64,000 bases of DNA. Source: Alcanivorax sp. DSM 26293. Its GTDB lineage: Bacteria > Pseudomonadota > Gammaproteobacteria > Pseudomonadales > Alcanivoracaceae. The DNA is taken from assembly GCF_900107995.1 (NCBI RefSeq), contig NZ_FNUM01000007.1, forward strand, positions 126,501-190,500, written 5' to 3'. The translations under genes were made by a program, and so were the position numbers. This document shows positions 9,449 through 19,425 of the stretch, in pieces (the first letter of the stretch is position 1; each line of letters opens with the position of its first letter). The notes under the pieces are model-generated. The model ran no database searches, had not been told where the DNA came from, and saw nothing but the letters and a program-made list of their open reading frames with translations.

Positions 9449-10915
9449 ATGAAATACCGCGACCTGCGTGACTTTCTGCAACAGCTAGAACAACTTGGCG
9501 AGCTCAAACGCATTACCGCACCGGTGAACCCGAACCTGGAAATGACCGAGATCTGCGACCGCACCCTGCGTGCCGGCGGTCCGGCACTGCTGTTTGAAAA
9601 CCCGGTGGGCTTCGGCACCCCGGTGCTGGGCAACCTGTTCGGCACGGAACGTCGGGTGGCGCTGGGCATGGGCCGCGAGTCCGTTGAGGAGCTGCGCGAA
9701 CTGGGTGAACTGCTGGCCTTTCTCAAGGAACCGGAACCGCCCAAGGGCATGCGTGATGCCTGGGAAAAACTGCCGATATTCCGCAAGGTGCTGAGCATGA
9801 GTCCCAAGCTGCGCGGCTCCGGGCCCTGCCAGGAAAAGGTGCTGGAAGGCGACGACGTGGATCTGTACCAGTTACCGATCCAGACCTGTTGGCCCGGCGA
9901 TGCAGGTCCGCTGGTGACCTGGCCGCTGGTGATCACCCGTGGCCCCAACAAGGAACGCCAGAACCTGGGCATCTACCGCCAACAATTGATCGGCCGCAAC
10001 AAGCTGATCATGCGCTGGCTCAGCCATCGCGGTGGCGCCCTGGATTTCCAGGAGTGGCAGCAGGCCCACCCGGGAGAACCCTTCCCGGTGGCAGTGGCCC
10101 TGGGCGCTGACCCGGCCACCATCCTCGGCGCGGTCACCCCGGTGCCGGATACCCTTAGCGAGTACGCCTTTGCCGGACTGCTGCGCGGCTCCAAAACCGA
10201 GCTGGTGGAATGTATCGGCAACGACCTGCAGGTACCGGCCAGCGCCGAGTTCGTCCTGGAAGGCCATATCTATCCGGACGAGATGGCCGAGGAAGGGCCG
10301 TTCGGCGACCACACCGGCTATTACAACGAGGTGGAACGTTTTCCGGTTTTCACCGTGGAGCGCATCACCCACCGCCGTGATCCGATCTATCACAGCACCT
10401 ACACCGGCCGGCCACCGGATGAACCGGCGGTGCTGGGCGTGGCCATGAACGAGATCTTCGTACCGATCCTGAAAAAACAGTTTCCGGAAATCGTGGATTT
10501 TTACCTGCCCCCGGAAGGCTGCTCCTATCGCATGGCCGTAGTGACCATGAAGAAACAGTACCCGGGCCACGCCAAGCGGGTAATGATGGGCGTGTGGTCA
10601 TTCCTGCGCCAGTTCATGTACACCAAGTTCGTGATTGTCTGCGACGACGACGTCAACGCCCGCGACTGGAAGGACGTGATCTGGGCCATGACCACCCGCA
10701 TGGACCCGGCCCGGGATACCCTGCTGGTGGAAAACACCCCCATCGACTATCTGGATTTCGCTTCTCCGGTATCCGGTCTTGGCTCCAAGATGGGCATGGA
10801 CGCCACCAGCAAATGGCCCGGCGAAACCGACCGGGAGTGGGGCCGCGCCATCAGCATGAGCCCGGCAGTGAAGCAGCGGGTGGATGAGATGTGGGAAAGC
10901 CTGGGAATCAGTTGA
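9449..10915 (+). CDS. ubiD: 4-hydroxy-3-polyprenylbenzoate decarboxylase
   Basis: A 488-residue prenyl-FMN-dependent decarboxylase of ubiquinone synthesis that removes the carboxyl group from the prenylated benzoate ring. Family stretches are [14 protein letters not shown] at the start, [41 protein letters not shown] (cofactor and metal site), [12 protein letters not shown] with the catalytic glutamates, and [19 protein letters not shown]. The length matches UbiD. An AAGGAACG site precedes the ATG. The stop codon (TGA 10913-10915) lies inside the left arm of the repeat that follows. The UbiX partner that makes the cofactor is not in the window. Confidence 0.96.
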   Translation: MKYRDLRDFLQQLEQLGELKRITAPVNPNLEMTEICDRTLRAGGPALLFENPVGFGTPVLGNLFGTERRVALGMGRESVEELRELGELLAFLKEPEPPKGMRDAWEKLPIFRKVLSMSPKLRGSGPCQEKVLEGDDVDLYQLPIQTCWPGDAGPLVTWPLVITRGPNKERQNLGIYRQQLIGRNKLIMRWLSHRGGALDFQEWQQAHPGEPFPVAVALGADPATILGAVTPVPDTLSEYAFAGLLRGSKTELVECIGNDLQVPASAEFVLEGHIYPDEMAEEGPFGDHTGYYNEVERFPVFTVERITHRRDPIYHSTYTGRPPDEPAVLGVAMNEIFVPILKKQFPEIVDFYLPPEGCSYRMAVVTMKKQYPGHAKRVMMGVWSFLRQFMYTKFVIVCDDDVNARDWKDVIWAMTTRMDPARDTLLVENTPIDYLDFASPVSGLGSKMGMDATSKWPGETDREWGRAISMSPAVKQRVDEMWESLGIS

Positions 10916-11073
10916 CAGTGGACAGTTGATAGTTGACAGCTACGCAGTTGAAAGCGGGATGCACGTCAAAAGCACAAGGCCACGTTCAACGCACGGACGC
11001 GGCTGGTAGAGTTGCAGTGAATACGGACACGACCCGCGTAACTGTCAACTGTCCACTATCAACTGCCAACTAT
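10909..11073. repeat. Inverted-repeat element with GTTGACAGT arms
   Basis: Left arm 10910-10945 and right arm 11036-11071 are inverted copies matching at about 30 of 36 positions. Both are made of reiterated words (AGTTGACAGT, GGACAGTTGA, TAGTTGACAG). The roughly 90-base centre contains no good hairpin and no reading frame. The left arm covers the ubiD stop codon; the right arm ends about 40 bases before the Tat-FAD oxidase start. No target duplication or transposase is visible. Confidence 0.75.
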
Positions 11074-11111
11074 TTTTTGTACGATGGTGCCAAATAACAA
11101 AAGGACGCACC

Positions 11112-12479
11112 ATGGCCTTGTTAGATTCCATTGACCGACGCAGTTTCCTGAAAGCCCTGGCCTCGGCCGGGGCCACGGGGGCATTGGCCCCCCAGGCCCT
11201 GCTGGCTGAGACCGGGAAGGCGCCAGCCTGGCAGAACTGGTCCGGCAACCAGAGCGCCAACCCGGCCAACCTGGTATTTGCCACCAGCGAATCCCAACTG
11301 CGTCAGACCCTGCGCGACAGCAGCGGCACCATTCGCCCCTTCGGCGGCAGCCATTCATTCAGTGCCGTGGTACCCAGCGATGACACCCTGGTATCCCTGG
11401 AAGCCCTGGCAGGACTGCGGGGTCAGGACGGCGACATCTTCACCTACGGTGGAGGCACCCGACTGGCCATGGCCAGTGCCCAGGCCAACGGCCTGGGCTA
11501 CAGCTTCAGCAACGAGCCGGATATCAACCTGCAATCCCTGGCCGGCGCCATTGCCACCAGCACCCACGGCACCGGCAGCAACCTGCAGAGCCTGTCCGGC
11601 CAGGTGGAAAGCCTGCGGCTGATCCTCCCCGACGGCGAGGCCCTGAGCCTGACCCGGGAAGACGGCGACACCTTTCTGGCCGCCTGCTGCAGTGTCGGGG
11701 CCCTGGGCGTGGTCAGCGAAATCGGTTTTCGACTGGAACCTGCCTACCGGCTCAAGGAGCGCACCTGGACCCTGCCCCTGCAGGAAGCCATGGATTTCGT
11801 GGAGAGGGAAAAAGACAACTTTCGCCACATCGAATTCTTTGCCTTCCCCCTGGGCGAACAGGCCATCGTCAAGACCATGGAAATCACTGATGACCCCACC
11901 GACAGCAGCGAACGGGAAGACAGCAACGACCTGCTGGAGCTGGTCTGCAAAGTGGCCATGCGCGCTGGCTGGCTGACCCCGAACCTGCAGAAGCTGGTCA
12001 CCCTGTTTGTGGAAGACAGCACCTATACCGGCCCCGCCCACAAGGTGTTCGCCAACCGCCGCACGGTGCGGTTCAACGAGATGGAATACACCGTGCCGGC
12101 GGAAGACGGCATCGCCTGCCTGCAGGAAGTCTGCGAGACCATTCGCAAGCAGGACATCAATGTGTTCTTCCCCATCGAGTTCCGTTATGTGGCCGCCGAT
12201 GATCGCCTGCTGTCCATGTACCACGACCGCCCCGGCGCCAGCCTGTCGATCCATCAATATTTCGCCCAGGACTATCAGCCCCTGTTCACGGCCGTGGAGC
12301 CGATCCTGCGTCGCTATGCGGGCCGCCCCCACTGGGGCAAGCTGCATACTCTGGACCAGCGGCAACTGCGCGAGCTGTATCCCGCCTTTGATCGCTTTCA
12401 GGCCGTGCGCCGGGAACTGGACCCACAGGGAAGGATGCTCAACCAACACCTGCAAACCCTGTTTGGAGCAACCGGATGA
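11112..12479 (+). CDS. Tat-exported FAD-linked oxidase, aldonolactone oxidase-like
   Basis: A 455-residue flavoprotein of the vanillyl-alcohol-oxidase type. The N-terminus has a twin-arginine signal (DRRSFLKALASAG, cut near LLAE), so it should fold in the cytoplasm and work in the periplasm. The FAD-binding half includes TIRPFGGSHSFS and NLQSLAGAIATSTHGTG, where GTG ends the pyrophosphate loop. The C-terminal half resembles D-arabinono-1,4-lactone oxidase, with IEFRYVAADDRLLSMYHDR and GRPHWGKLHTL near the end, typical of that domain. The next gene overlaps its stop (ATGA), so the two are co-translated. The substrate is unknown; sugar lactones or alditols are plausible. Confidence 0.8.
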   Translation: MALLDSIDRRSFLKALASAGATGALAPQALLAETGKAPAWQNWSGNQSANPANLVFATSESQLRQTLRDSSGTIRPFGGSHSFSAVVPSDDTLVSLEALAGLRGQDGDIFTYGGGTRLAMASAQANGLGYSFSNEPDINLQSLAGAIATSTHGTGSNLQSLSGQVESLRLILPDGEALSLTREDGDTFLAACCSVGALGVVSEIGFRLEPAYRLKERTWTLPLQEAMDFVEREKDNFRHIEFFAFPLGEQAIVKTMEITDDPTDSSEREDSNDLLELVCKVAMRAGWLTPNLQKLVTLFVEDSTYTGPAHKVFANRRTVRFNEMEYTVPAEDGIACLQEVCETIRKQDINVFFPIEFRYVAADDRLLSMYHDRPGASLSIHQYFAQDYQPLFTAVEPILRRYAGRPHWGKLHTLDQRQLRELYPAFDRFQAVRRELDPQGRMLNQHLQTLFGATG

Positions 12480-13750
12480 AACGCCGTGGATTTCTCATCG
12501 GGCTGGGCGCTCTCGCCGCCGGCGGCTGGCTGCTGCGCCCGGGGAATCAGGGGGCGCCGCATACCCCCTACTTCCAGGCCATCAACGACACTCTGAAAAG
12601 AGACGGGCCCGGTCGGCCATTGATGCTGGTGGACCAGCAACGGCTGGTGCGTAATTGCCACACCCTGAAAGCCATGCTGCCGCCCCGCTGCGCGCTGCGT
12701 ATCGTGGCCAAGTCCCTGCCCAGTGTGCCGATGGTCCAGACCGTGATGCGCGAAACCGGCAGCAACCGTGTCATGGTGTTCCATCAGCCGTTCATGAATG
12801 CCCTGGCCGACGCAGAGCCCGGCGTGGACATGCTGCTGGGCAAGCCCATGCCGGTCCAGGCCGCCCGACAGTTCTACAGCGAAACAGGTAGCGCCTTCGA
12901 TGCGGAGCGGCAACTCCAATGGCTGATCGATTCCCGCCCGCGGCTGGAGCAATATCTGCAACTGGCCACCGATCTGGACCGGCGCCTGAACATCAATCTC
13001 GAGATCGACGTGGGGCTGCACCGGGGCGGCCTCACCGACCCGAACCAGCTCGATGCAATGATCGCCCTGATCCAGGCCCACCCAGACCGACTTCGCTTCA
13101 GCGGTTTCATGGGCTATGACGCCCACGTGGGCAAGCTGCCCGCCTTTATTCAAAGCGCCGAGGAAGGCCACCGGGAAACCGAGGCCATCTACCAACGCTT
13201 TATCGAACGCCTCTACCAACTGGCACCCGCCTACCGGAATGAGACCCTGTGTTTCAACGGCGGCGGCAGCCCCACCGTCGGCCTCTACGACGACAGCACC
13301 GTGGTCAACGAACTGGCCGCCGGCTCCTGTCTGGTCAAGGCCAGCGATTTTGATCTGCCCCTGCTGGCGGATTTCGAACCGGCGGTGTTTATCGCCGCAC
13401 CAGTGCTCAAGCAATGGGACGGCCTGAACCTGCCCGGACCGTTACCGCTGGGTGAGCTATGGCAACGCTGGGACCCGAACCGCCGCCAGACCTATTTCAT
13501 CTACGGCGGTTACTGGAAGGCCACCCCGGTGTCACCGGCGGGCATTCGCGAGAATGGTGTCTATGGCCACAGCACCAACCAGATGATGTTCAACGGCAGC
13601 CCGGATACCGCCCTGCAGGTGGACGACCAGCTGTTCCTGCGCCCCACCCAAAGCGAATTCGTGCTGCTGCAGTTCGGCGACCTGGCCGTGTGGCAAGACG
13701 GCGCCATCCAGGACTGGTGGCCACCGTTGCCCCAGGGCCAGGGCGCCTGA
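12476..13750 (+). CDS. PLP-dependent alanine-racemase-fold protein (D-threonine aldolase/D-serine dehydratase-like) with export signal
   Basis: 424 residues. The start overlaps the previous stop by 4 bases. An N-terminal MKRRGFLIGLGALAAGGWLL resembles a Tat or Tat-like signal anchor. The fold is that of alanine-racemase N-domain proteins: LMLVDQQRLVRNCHTLK, then LRIVAKSLPSVPMV with the expected PLP lysine in VAKS, later NINLEIDVGLHRGG and LCFNGGGSPT (phosphate-binding Gly-rich stretch). The C-terminal part, with VYGHSTNQMMFNGS, fits the metal-containing domain of D-threonine aldolase-like enzymes. A PLP enzyme outside the cytoplasm is unusual but known for broad-spectrum racemases. The role, probably on a D-amino acid or beta-hydroxy amino acid, is inferred only from the fold. 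Confidence 0.7.
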   Translation: MKRRGFLIGLGALAAGGWLLRPGNQGAPHTPYFQAINDTLKRDGPGRPLMLVDQQRLVRNCHTLKAMLPPRCALRIVAKSLPSVPMVQTVMRETGSNRVMVFHQPFMNALADAEPGVDMLLGKPMPVQAARQFYSETGSAFDAERQLQWLIDSRPRLEQYLQLATDLDRRLNINLEIDVGLHRGGLTDPNQLDAMIALIQAHPDRLRFSGFMGYDAHVGKLPAFIQSAEEGHRETEAIYQRFIERLYQLAPAYRNETLCFNGGGSPTVGLYDDSTVVNELAAGSCLVKASDFDLPLLADFEPAVFIAAPVLKQWDGLNLPGPLPLGELWQRWDPNRRQTYFIYGGYWKATPVSPAGIRENGVYGHSTNQMMFNGSPDTALQVDDQLFLRPTQSEFVLLQFGDLAVWQDGAIQDWWPPLPQGQGA

Positions 13751-13791
13751 GCCGCCCCGACACCTGCCTCCCACTGACTCCCTTCTCCTCT

Positions 13792-13827
13792 TGACCACCG
13801 GCACCGAATTGACGGTCCCGGTGGTCA
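13792..13827. other. Inverted repeat after the PLP gene
   Basis: TGACCACCGG pairs with CCGGTGGTCA 16 bases on. It has no T-run. It could be a weak terminator, or an operator for the EphD-like gene, whose 174-base upstream gap (13751-13924) it sits in. A second related word, TTGACCGTTA, lies at about 13839-13848. Confidence 0.35.
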
Positions 13828-13924
13828 CTGCCTGCACGTTGACCGTTACATTAGGCACTGATACATTCGACAAAACTTGACGTCGTCTAGATTTAACGTC
13901 GCCATTGCCCGGCAGGAGTACAAC

Positions 13925-15676
13925 ATGACAACCACAACAACAGTGGCAAGCCAGGGTATAAATCTGCAGGTTTATACCTTCGGAGAGAGCAGCAAGCCCC
14001 CCGTGGTCCTGGTTCACGGCTACCCGGACAACCACAGTGTCTGGCAGCCCGTGGCCGAGCGACTGGCCAAAAAGTACTTCGTGATCAGTTATGACGTGCG
14101 CGGCGCCGGTGCCTCCGACGCGCCCCGCAAGCAGGCGGATTACCGCATGGAGCTGCTGTCGGCAGACCTGAAGGCCGTCGTCGACGCCACCCTTCCCGGG
14201 CGGGATTTTCATCTGGTGGGCCATGATTGGGGCTCTATTCAGAGCTGGGAATCGGTCACCGCCGAGGGGCCGCTCAAGGCCCGCATCAAATCCTACACCA
14301 CCATCTCCGGCCCCTGCCTGGATCATATGGGCCACTGGATGCGTCGGCGCACGCTGAATCTGTCTCCCTCCGCCAAGGCCAAGGTGTTCAAACAGGCACT
14401 CAGCTCCTGGTATATCGGTTTCTTTCACCTGCCGGTACTGGCTCCAAGTGCCTGGCAGGGTGGCCTGGACAAGCTCTGGCCCCGCTACCTGAAACACCGC
14501 GAGAACGTGCAGGAGCCGGACGCCAATCCCACCCAGGGCAAGGATGGCAAACACGGGGTGCAGCTGTATCGCGCCAACTTCCGCAACAAGCTGATCAACC
14601 CGCAAGACCGCCACGCGGCCTGTCCGGTCCAGCTGATCGTGCCCACCCGTGACAACTACGTGGGGACCCAGCTGTTTGAGGACCTGCACGAGTGGGTGGA
14701 CGAACTGTACCGCCGGGATATCAACGCCAACCACTGGGTACCGCTGAGCCATCCGGACACCATCGCCGCCTGGATTGGCGATTTCGTGGCCGGAGTAGAA
14801 AGCGGCAAGATGCCTGGCGCCCTGCAGCATGCCCGCGTTCGTCCGGAAAGACAGGGCCTGCCCCTGTATGGCAAGACGGCGGTTATCACCGGTGCCGGTT
14901 CCGGCATTGGCCGGGCTACCGCCCTGCGCTTTGCCGCAGAAGGCGCCGATCTGGTGTGCGTGGATATCAATGAAGACAGTGCCGACGCCACCGCGGAACA
15001 GGCCCGGCAACGGGGTGCCACCGCCTGGCCCCGCAAGGTGGATGTGGGCTCGGCCCAGGCCATGCAGCGGCTGGCCAACTGGGTGGAGAAAGAACTGGGT
15101 GGTGCGGACATTGTGGTCAACAACGCCGGCATCGGCATGGCCGGCGGTATGCTGGAAACGTCCACCAAGGACTGGGACCGCCTGCTCAAGGTCAACCTGT
15201 GGGGCGTGATCCATGGCTCGCGGTTGTTTGCCCGGCAAATGATTGACGGCCATCGCAAGGGGCACATCGTCAACGTGGCCTCCGCCGCCGCCTTCGCCCC
15301 CAACCGCAAGCTGACCGCCTACTCCACCAGCAAGGCCGCCGTGCATATGCTCAGCGAATGCCTGCGCGCGGAGCTGGCCGAACACCATATCGGCGTCAGC
15401 TCCATTTGCCCCGGCTTTGTGGCCACCGGCATTGCCAACAGCACCGTCTACGCCGGCCTCAGCGACGAGCAACAGGCCGAAAAACGCGCCAAAGCCGACG
15501 CCTTGTACAAGCGCCGCAATTTCTCCCCGGACCAGGTGGCCGCCGCCATTTTCGATGCGGTGCAAAGCAATCCGGCCCTGTCCCTGGTGGGAGCCGAAGC
15601 CTGGACCACCCGACTACTCAGCCGCTTTGCCCCGGTACTGTCCCGGCAGGTAGCGCGTCTGGATATTACCGCCTGA
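13925..15676 (+). CDS. Bifunctional alpha/beta hydrolase - short-chain dehydrogenase (EphD-like)
   Basis: A 583-residue fusion. Start ATG 13925 (MTTTTTVASQ) follows GCAGGAG. Residues 1-300 form an epoxide-hydrolase-type alpha/beta hydrolase: VVLVHGYPDNHSVW is the oxyanion loop, LVGHDWGSIQSW holds the Asp nucleophile, and NANHWVPLSHPD supplies the late histidine. Residues from about 313 form a classical SDR: AVITGAGSGIGRAT is the NAD(P) loop, VVNNAGIG follows, and AYSTSKAAVHM contains the catalytic Tyr-xxx-Lys. The same domain order is known in EphD of Mycobacterium tuberculosis. A likely role is turning an epoxide or ester into a diol or alcohol and then oxidising it, perhaps on lipid or hydrocarbon intermediates. 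The next gene may be co-transcribed (40-base gap). Confidence 0.87.
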   Translation: MTTTTTVASQGINLQVYTFGESSKPPVVLVHGYPDNHSVWQPVAERLAKKYFVISYDVRGAGASDAPRKQADYRMELLSADLKAVVDATLPGRDFHLVGHDWGSIQSWESVTAEGPLKARIKSYTTISGPCLDHMGHWMRRRTLNLSPSAKAKVFKQALSSWYIGFFHLPVLAPSAWQGGLDKLWPRYLKHRENVQEPDANPTQGKDGKHGVQLYRANFRNKLINPQDRHAACPVQLIVPTRDNYVGTQLFEDLHEWVDELYRRDINANHWVPLSHPDTIAAWIGDFVAGVESGKMPGALQHARVRPERQGLPLYGKTAVITGAGSGIGRATALRFAAEGADLVCVDINEDSADATAEQARQRGATAWPRKVDVGSAQAMQRLANWVEKELGGADIVVNNAGIGMAGGMLETSTKDWDRLLKVNLWGVIHGSRLFARQMIDGHRKGHIVNVASAAAFAPNRKLTAYSTSKAAVHMLSECLRAELAEHHIGVSSICPGFVATGIANSTVYAGLSDEQQAEKRAKADALYKRRNFSPDQVAAAIFDAVQSNPALSLVGAEAWTTRLLSRFAPVLSRQVARLDITA

Positions 15677-15716
15677 TTTGATGACGTGTGACCTTAACAA
15701 CGGGAGAACAACAGCC

Positions 15717-16634
15717 ATGAATAGCCCTGTGCGCCATCAACTGAAAGCCCGCCGTGTGCAATTCGATTTCGACAATACGCCTCTGCACTGGCTAAAGGAT
15801 GATCCGTTTTCCACCCATATCATCAACGGCATCCACCTGCTGCTGCCCGCCGGAGAGCTGTGGTTCTGCCGGGTCTACAACCAGGCCCTGCCGCTGGTCA
15901 GTGACGATCAGTTGCGCGCCGACGTGGAAGGGTTTATCCGCCAGGAGGCTGTGCATTCCCGGGCCCACAGCAAGGCCCAGCTTTATCTGGAGCGCCATGG
16001 ATTGAGCGTGGATGAGTACGTGCAGCGGGTGGAATGGCTGTTTGGCACTTTTCTGGGGGAGGCACCTTTCGGACTCACATTCCTGCAGCGCAAGGCGATT
16101 CAGAAGCAATGGCTGGTACTGCGTGTGGGGCTGATCGCGGCCATCGAACACTTCACTGGCGTACTGGGTCAGTGGGCCATGGACAACGACACCTGGGAGC
16201 AGAACGGCGACCCGGCCATGGTAGACCTGTTCAAATGGCATCTGGCCGAGGAAGTGGAACACCGCACCGTTGCCTTCGATCTGTTCGAGCACCTGTGCCA
16301 ATCCCAGCTCGGCTTTTACGTGAGCCGCCAGGCGCTGATGGCCATCGTCTTTCCGCTGTTCATCTACTTCATTTCCGAAGGGGGTCGCAGCCTGGCACGT
16401 CAGGACCCGGATCCCCAGGTGCGCAAGCTGGGGCGCACCCTGATCCCGAAATTACTGCTGCAACTGGAACAGACCGGCAAGCAAACCCGGAACGTGCCCA
16501 CTTTCACCTTCCTGGTCAACGCCACTCTGCGCTGGTTGTCTCCCCGTTTCCACCCGATCCACGAAGGGGACACGGAGCAGGCGCTGGCCTACCTGGCACG
16601 CTCGCCGGCGGCACAGGCAGCAGCCATGCACTGA
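15717..16634 (+). CDS. Predicted metal-dependent hydrolase (PF10118 family)
   Basis: 305 residues. Start ATG 15717 (MNSPVRHQLKAR) follows CGGGAG. The family is a four-helix-bundle-like metal protein rich in Glu and His: FIRQEAVHSRAHSKAQ, IAAIEHFTGVLGQWAM and WHLAEEVEHRTVAFDLFEHL contain E-x-x-H pairs that probably bind two metals. Biochemical function is not established; ferritin-like oxygenase chemistry is as plausible as hydrolysis. Genes of this family are often found beside EphD-like fusions and lipid genes, as here. Confidence 0.8.
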   Translation: MNSPVRHQLKARRVQFDFDNTPLHWLKDDPFSTHIINGIHLLLPAGELWFCRVYNQALPLVSDDQLRADVEGFIRQEAVHSRAHSKAQLYLERHGLSVDEYVQRVEWLFGTFLGEAPFGLTFLQRKAIQKQWLVLRVGLIAAIEHFTGVLGQWAMDNDTWEQNGDPAMVDLFKWHLAEEVEHRTVAFDLFEHLCQSQLGFYVSRQALMAIVFPLFIYFISEGGRSLARQDPDPQVRKLGRTLIPKLLLQLEQTGKQTRNVPTFTFLVNATLRWLSPRFHPIHEGDTEQALAYLARSPAAQAAAMH

Positions 16635-16709
16635 CACCATCGCTGGCGGCGCGATATCCCCAACCTACGCCACCTGATCTGTGCAGGTCCGCGGCGATAA
16701 CCAAAAATC

Positions 16710-16775
16710 AGAAGCGAGCGAGTGACTAGGTTCGAGTTACGAAAAGCCCTTGGCTCTTCGTAACTCGCTTCTCGC
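16710..16775. repeat. Inverted-repeat element with GAGTTACGA arms
   Basis: GAGTTACGAAAAGCC pairs with GGCTCTTCGTAACTC (hairpin 16734-16766), flanked by GAAGCGAG at 16711 and CTCGCTTC at 16764. The same words recur at 55155-55223 and 60128-60200. It lies between the convergent metal-hydrolase and amidase genes. The preceding bases 16641-16657 contain half of a GCTGGCGGCGCGAT element. Confidence 0.75.
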
Positions 16776-16785
16776 CGTTTCGCGC

Positions 16786-18282
16786 CTACATCGGCACCTT
16801 GTCGAACCAGGGCGCCGCCTCTTCCAGCTGGGCCGCCAGCGCCAGCAGCTTGCCTTCATCGCCATGACCACCAACGAACTGGGACCCCAACGGCAGACCG
16901 GTGTTTCCTGACGAAGAGTCGCACCAGTGCAATGGCACCGACATGGCCGGCACCCCGGTGACATTGGCGAACTGGGTGTAAGGCATGTACTTGAAATTTT
17001 CCAGCGCCATCTGCTCGATCATGCCGGTCTTCATCAGCAGTTTTTCACCGCCCACCTTGAGCAGCATTTTCAGAGCGCTCTGCTGCCAACCCGGGGTGGC
17101 CATTTCCCCGATTCGTGCCGGGGGCATGGCCAGCGTCGGCGTCAGCCAGAAATCGTACTGCTCCAGGAAGGTATCCAGCGCGATCATGTACTGTTGCCAA
17201 CGGGTCTGACACTTCACGTATTCATGGGCAGGCGTCGCCCGGCCAAAGGCGGCAATGGCCAGGGTATCCAGCTCGAACCCGTCATCACCGCAGCCGGTCA
17301 GTGCCTTCACTTCATCCACTTCGGCGGCGCACTGGCCAAACCAGACGGAGAGCCAGTCCATGCACATCTGTTTGGCATCCATTTGCGGTTCGGCCTCGAC
17401 CACCTCATGGCCCAGGTCCCGTAGCAGGGCCACGGTTTTCTCTACCGCTTTGACTGCTTCTGCGTCCACCGGCGTCCCCAGGGGCGACGCCGTGGAATAA
17501 CCGATCCGCAATGTGCCGGGTCGGGATGCAGCCGCCGCCTGATAGGACTGTTGCGGGGGCGCGATATGGAACAGGCTGCCGCGCTCATCGCCATGGGTCA
17601 GGTCCAGCAACAGGGCACTGTCGCGCACTGAACGGGTCAGCACATGGTTCACCGCTATGCCGTGCATGGCTTCGGTGAAGGTGGGCCCCCAGGGGGTACG
17701 CCCGCGGCCGGGCTTGAGTCCGAACAGGCCACAGCAGGCCGCCGGGATACGAATGCTGCCACCGCCGTCATTGGCACCGGCCACCGGCACGACACCCGCC
17801 GCCACCATGGCCGCAGACCCCCCGGAGGACCCCCCGGGGGTATGATCCAGATTCCAGGGGTTACGGGCCGGGCCATAGGAGTCCGGCTCGGTAATCCCCT
17901 TGGCGCCAAACTCGGGAGTGTTGGTCCGCCCGAACGGCACCAGCCCGGCGGCTTTCCAGCGCGCCACCAGGGTGGAATCCCGGTCCGCGCGGATGTCGTG
18001 CTTCTTACGCGCCTTATTGCCCTGATAGCAGGGTGCACCGGCCATTTCCTGGAACAGGTCTTTCACCAACATGGGCACCCCGGCCAGCGGACCTTGCAGC
18101 GGTGCGGCGGCCCGTTCCCGGGCCTGTTCATAGAGGGGAATAATCAGCGCATTCAGGGAAGGGTTCACCTGCTCCGCCCTGGCGATGGCCGTGTCCAGCA
18201 GCTCAGCGGCGCTCACCTCTCCCCTGGCCACCAGCTCCGCCAGCCCCATGGCATCAAATTGACGATATTCCTCAAAATTCAT
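16786..18282 (-). CDS. Amidase (amidase signature family)
   Basis: 498 residues. Start ATG 18282 ([18 protein letters not shown]) is preceded by GGGAGA and is preferred to an upstream extension that runs through the neighbouring promoter. The Ser-cis-Ser-Lys triad is visible: Lys in [11 protein letters not shown], the Ser pair and nucleophile in [16 protein letters not shown] and [16 protein letters not shown]. The C-terminal part ([18 protein letters not shown]) is also typical. It would hydrolyse a carboxamide; the substrate is unknown, and 6-aminohexanoate-cyclic-dimer hydrolases are among its relatives. It is divergent from the MDR gene with 126 bases between. Confidence 0.9.
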   Translation of the reverse strand: MNFEEYRQFDAMGLAELVARGEVSAAELLDTAIARAEQVNPSLNALIIPLYEQARERAAAPLQGPLAGVPMLVKDLFQEMAGAPCYQGNKARKKHDIRADRDSTLVARWKAAGLVPFGRTNTPEFGAKGITEPDSYGPARNPWNLDHTPGGSSGGSAAMVAAGVVPVAGANDGGGSIRIPAACCGLFGLKPGRGRTPWGPTFTEAMHGIAVNHVLTRSVRDSALLLDLTHGDERGSLFHIAPPQQSYQAAAASRPGTLRIGYSTASPLGTPVDAEAVKAVEKTVALLRDLGHEVVEAEPQMDAKQMCMDWLSVWFGQCAAEVDEVKALTGCGDDGFELDTLAIAAFGRATPAHEYVKCQTRWQQYMIALDTFLEQYDFWLTPTLAMPPARIGEMATPGWQQSALKMLLKVGGEKLLMKTGMIEQMALENFKYMPYTQFANVTGVPAMSVPLHWCDSSSGNTGLPLGSQFVGGHGDEGKLLALAAQLEEAAPWFDKVPM

Positions 18283-18408
18283 GCGTGTGCTCTCCCGGAA
18301 GCGTTCGATTTTTTTGCGACGGTCGCAAGGCGACAATTCACTTACTGTGGCATAGTCTGCCCTGCCAAGTGGGCCAAAGCTTGTGTGTTTACGTTGTAGG
18401 GGCAAAGC

Positions 18409-19425
18409 ATGAAAGCGATCGGTTTCAACCAACCCAGAACCATTGATGATGTGCACGCGCTGGAGGATATCCAGCTGGATCTGCCATCTCCCGGCCCCCG
18501 GGACCTGCTGGTGTCGGTGCAGGCGGTGTCAGTGAATCCCATTGATACCAAACTGCGCCAGCGCCCGGTGGACCAGGGTGGCTATCGGGTACTGGGGTTT
18601 GATGCCGCAGGCGTGGTGGAAGCGGTGGGCGCCGAGGTCAAGAACTTTCAACGTGGTGACCGGGTCTGGTACGCCGGGGCCCTGCAGCGTCAGGGCAGCA
18701 ATGCCCAGTACCAATGCGTGGACGAGCGGCTGGTGGCGAAGAAACCGGATAGCCTGGGCATGCAGGAAGCCGCGGCCCTGCCACTCACCGCCCTGACCGC
18801 CTGGGAAACCCTGGAAGACCAGCTCGGTTTTCGTCCCGGCGCCTGCGAGGGAAAAAGCCTGCTGGTGATCGGCGGCGCCGGTGGGGTGGGGTCCATCGCT
18901 ATCCAGCTGGCCGCCCGCCATTTCGGCCTGACCGTGATTGCCACTGCCGGACGTGAGACCTCCAACAACTGGTGCCAGGCCATGGGGGCGGATCACATCG
19001 TCGATTACCGCAAGGATCTACTCCCACAACTGGAGCTGCTTGGCCACCCTCAGGTAGACGGCATTCTGGTCACACAGAGTCTGGATGACTACTGGCACAC
19101 GGCCTGTCAGGCCGTGGCCCCCTTCGGCGGCATCTGCGCCATCGTCGATGCCCGTGCGCCCCTGGACCTGAACCCGCTGAAACCGAAAAGTGCCCGCTTC
19201 TGCTGGGAGTTCATGTTCACCCGCGCCATGTTCGCCGCCGAGATGCCTCGCCAGGGCCAGATACTCGACCAGCTTCGCACCCTGGTCGATGCCGGCACCA
19301 TTCAAAGCACCGTCAGCGAAGGACTGGGGCCGATCAATGCCAACAATCTGAAGACCGCTCACCGCAAACTGGAAAGCGGGCAGACGATCGGCAAGCTGGT
19401 GTTGGCGGGGTGGGAAAATAATTAG
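18409..19425 (+). CDS. MDR-family oxidoreductase, zinc-type alcohol dehydrogenase-like / quinone reductase
   Basis: 338 residues with an AGGGGC site before ATG 18409. The N-terminal GroES-like domain runs from MKAIGFNQP to VNPIDTKLRQ and VLGFDAAGVVEAVG. The nucleotide-binding domain has LLVIGGAGGVGSIAIQLAARH, typical of NADPH quinone reductase-like MDR enzymes. Catalytic zinc ligands of true alcohol dehydrogenases are not evident. The last residues (WENN) and stop TAG sit in the left arm of the following repeat. It is divergent from the amidase gene, so the two may share a regulator that is not seen here. Confidence 0.85.
   Translation: MKAIGFNQPRTIDDVHALEDIQLDLPSPGPRDLLVSVQAVSVNPIDTKLRQRPVDQGGYRVLGFDAAGVVEAVGAEVKNFQRGDRVWYAGALQRQGSNAQYQCVDERLVAKKPDSLGMQEAAALPLTALTAWETLEDQLGFRPGACEGKSLLVIGGAGGVGSIAIQLAARHFGLTVIATAGRETSNNWCQAMGADHIVDYRKDLLPQLELLGHPQVDGILVTQSLDDYWHTACQAVAPFGGICAIVDARAPLDLNPLKPKSARFCWEFMFTRAMFAAEMPRQGQILDQLRTLVDAGTIQSTVSEGLGPINANNLKTAHRKLESGQTIGKLVLAGWENN

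Noticed and set aside
10909-11073. Insertion sequence remnant
   Set aside because: Arms are long and inverted, but there is no reading frame, no transposase fragment and no target duplication; it is kept as a repeat element of unknown origin.
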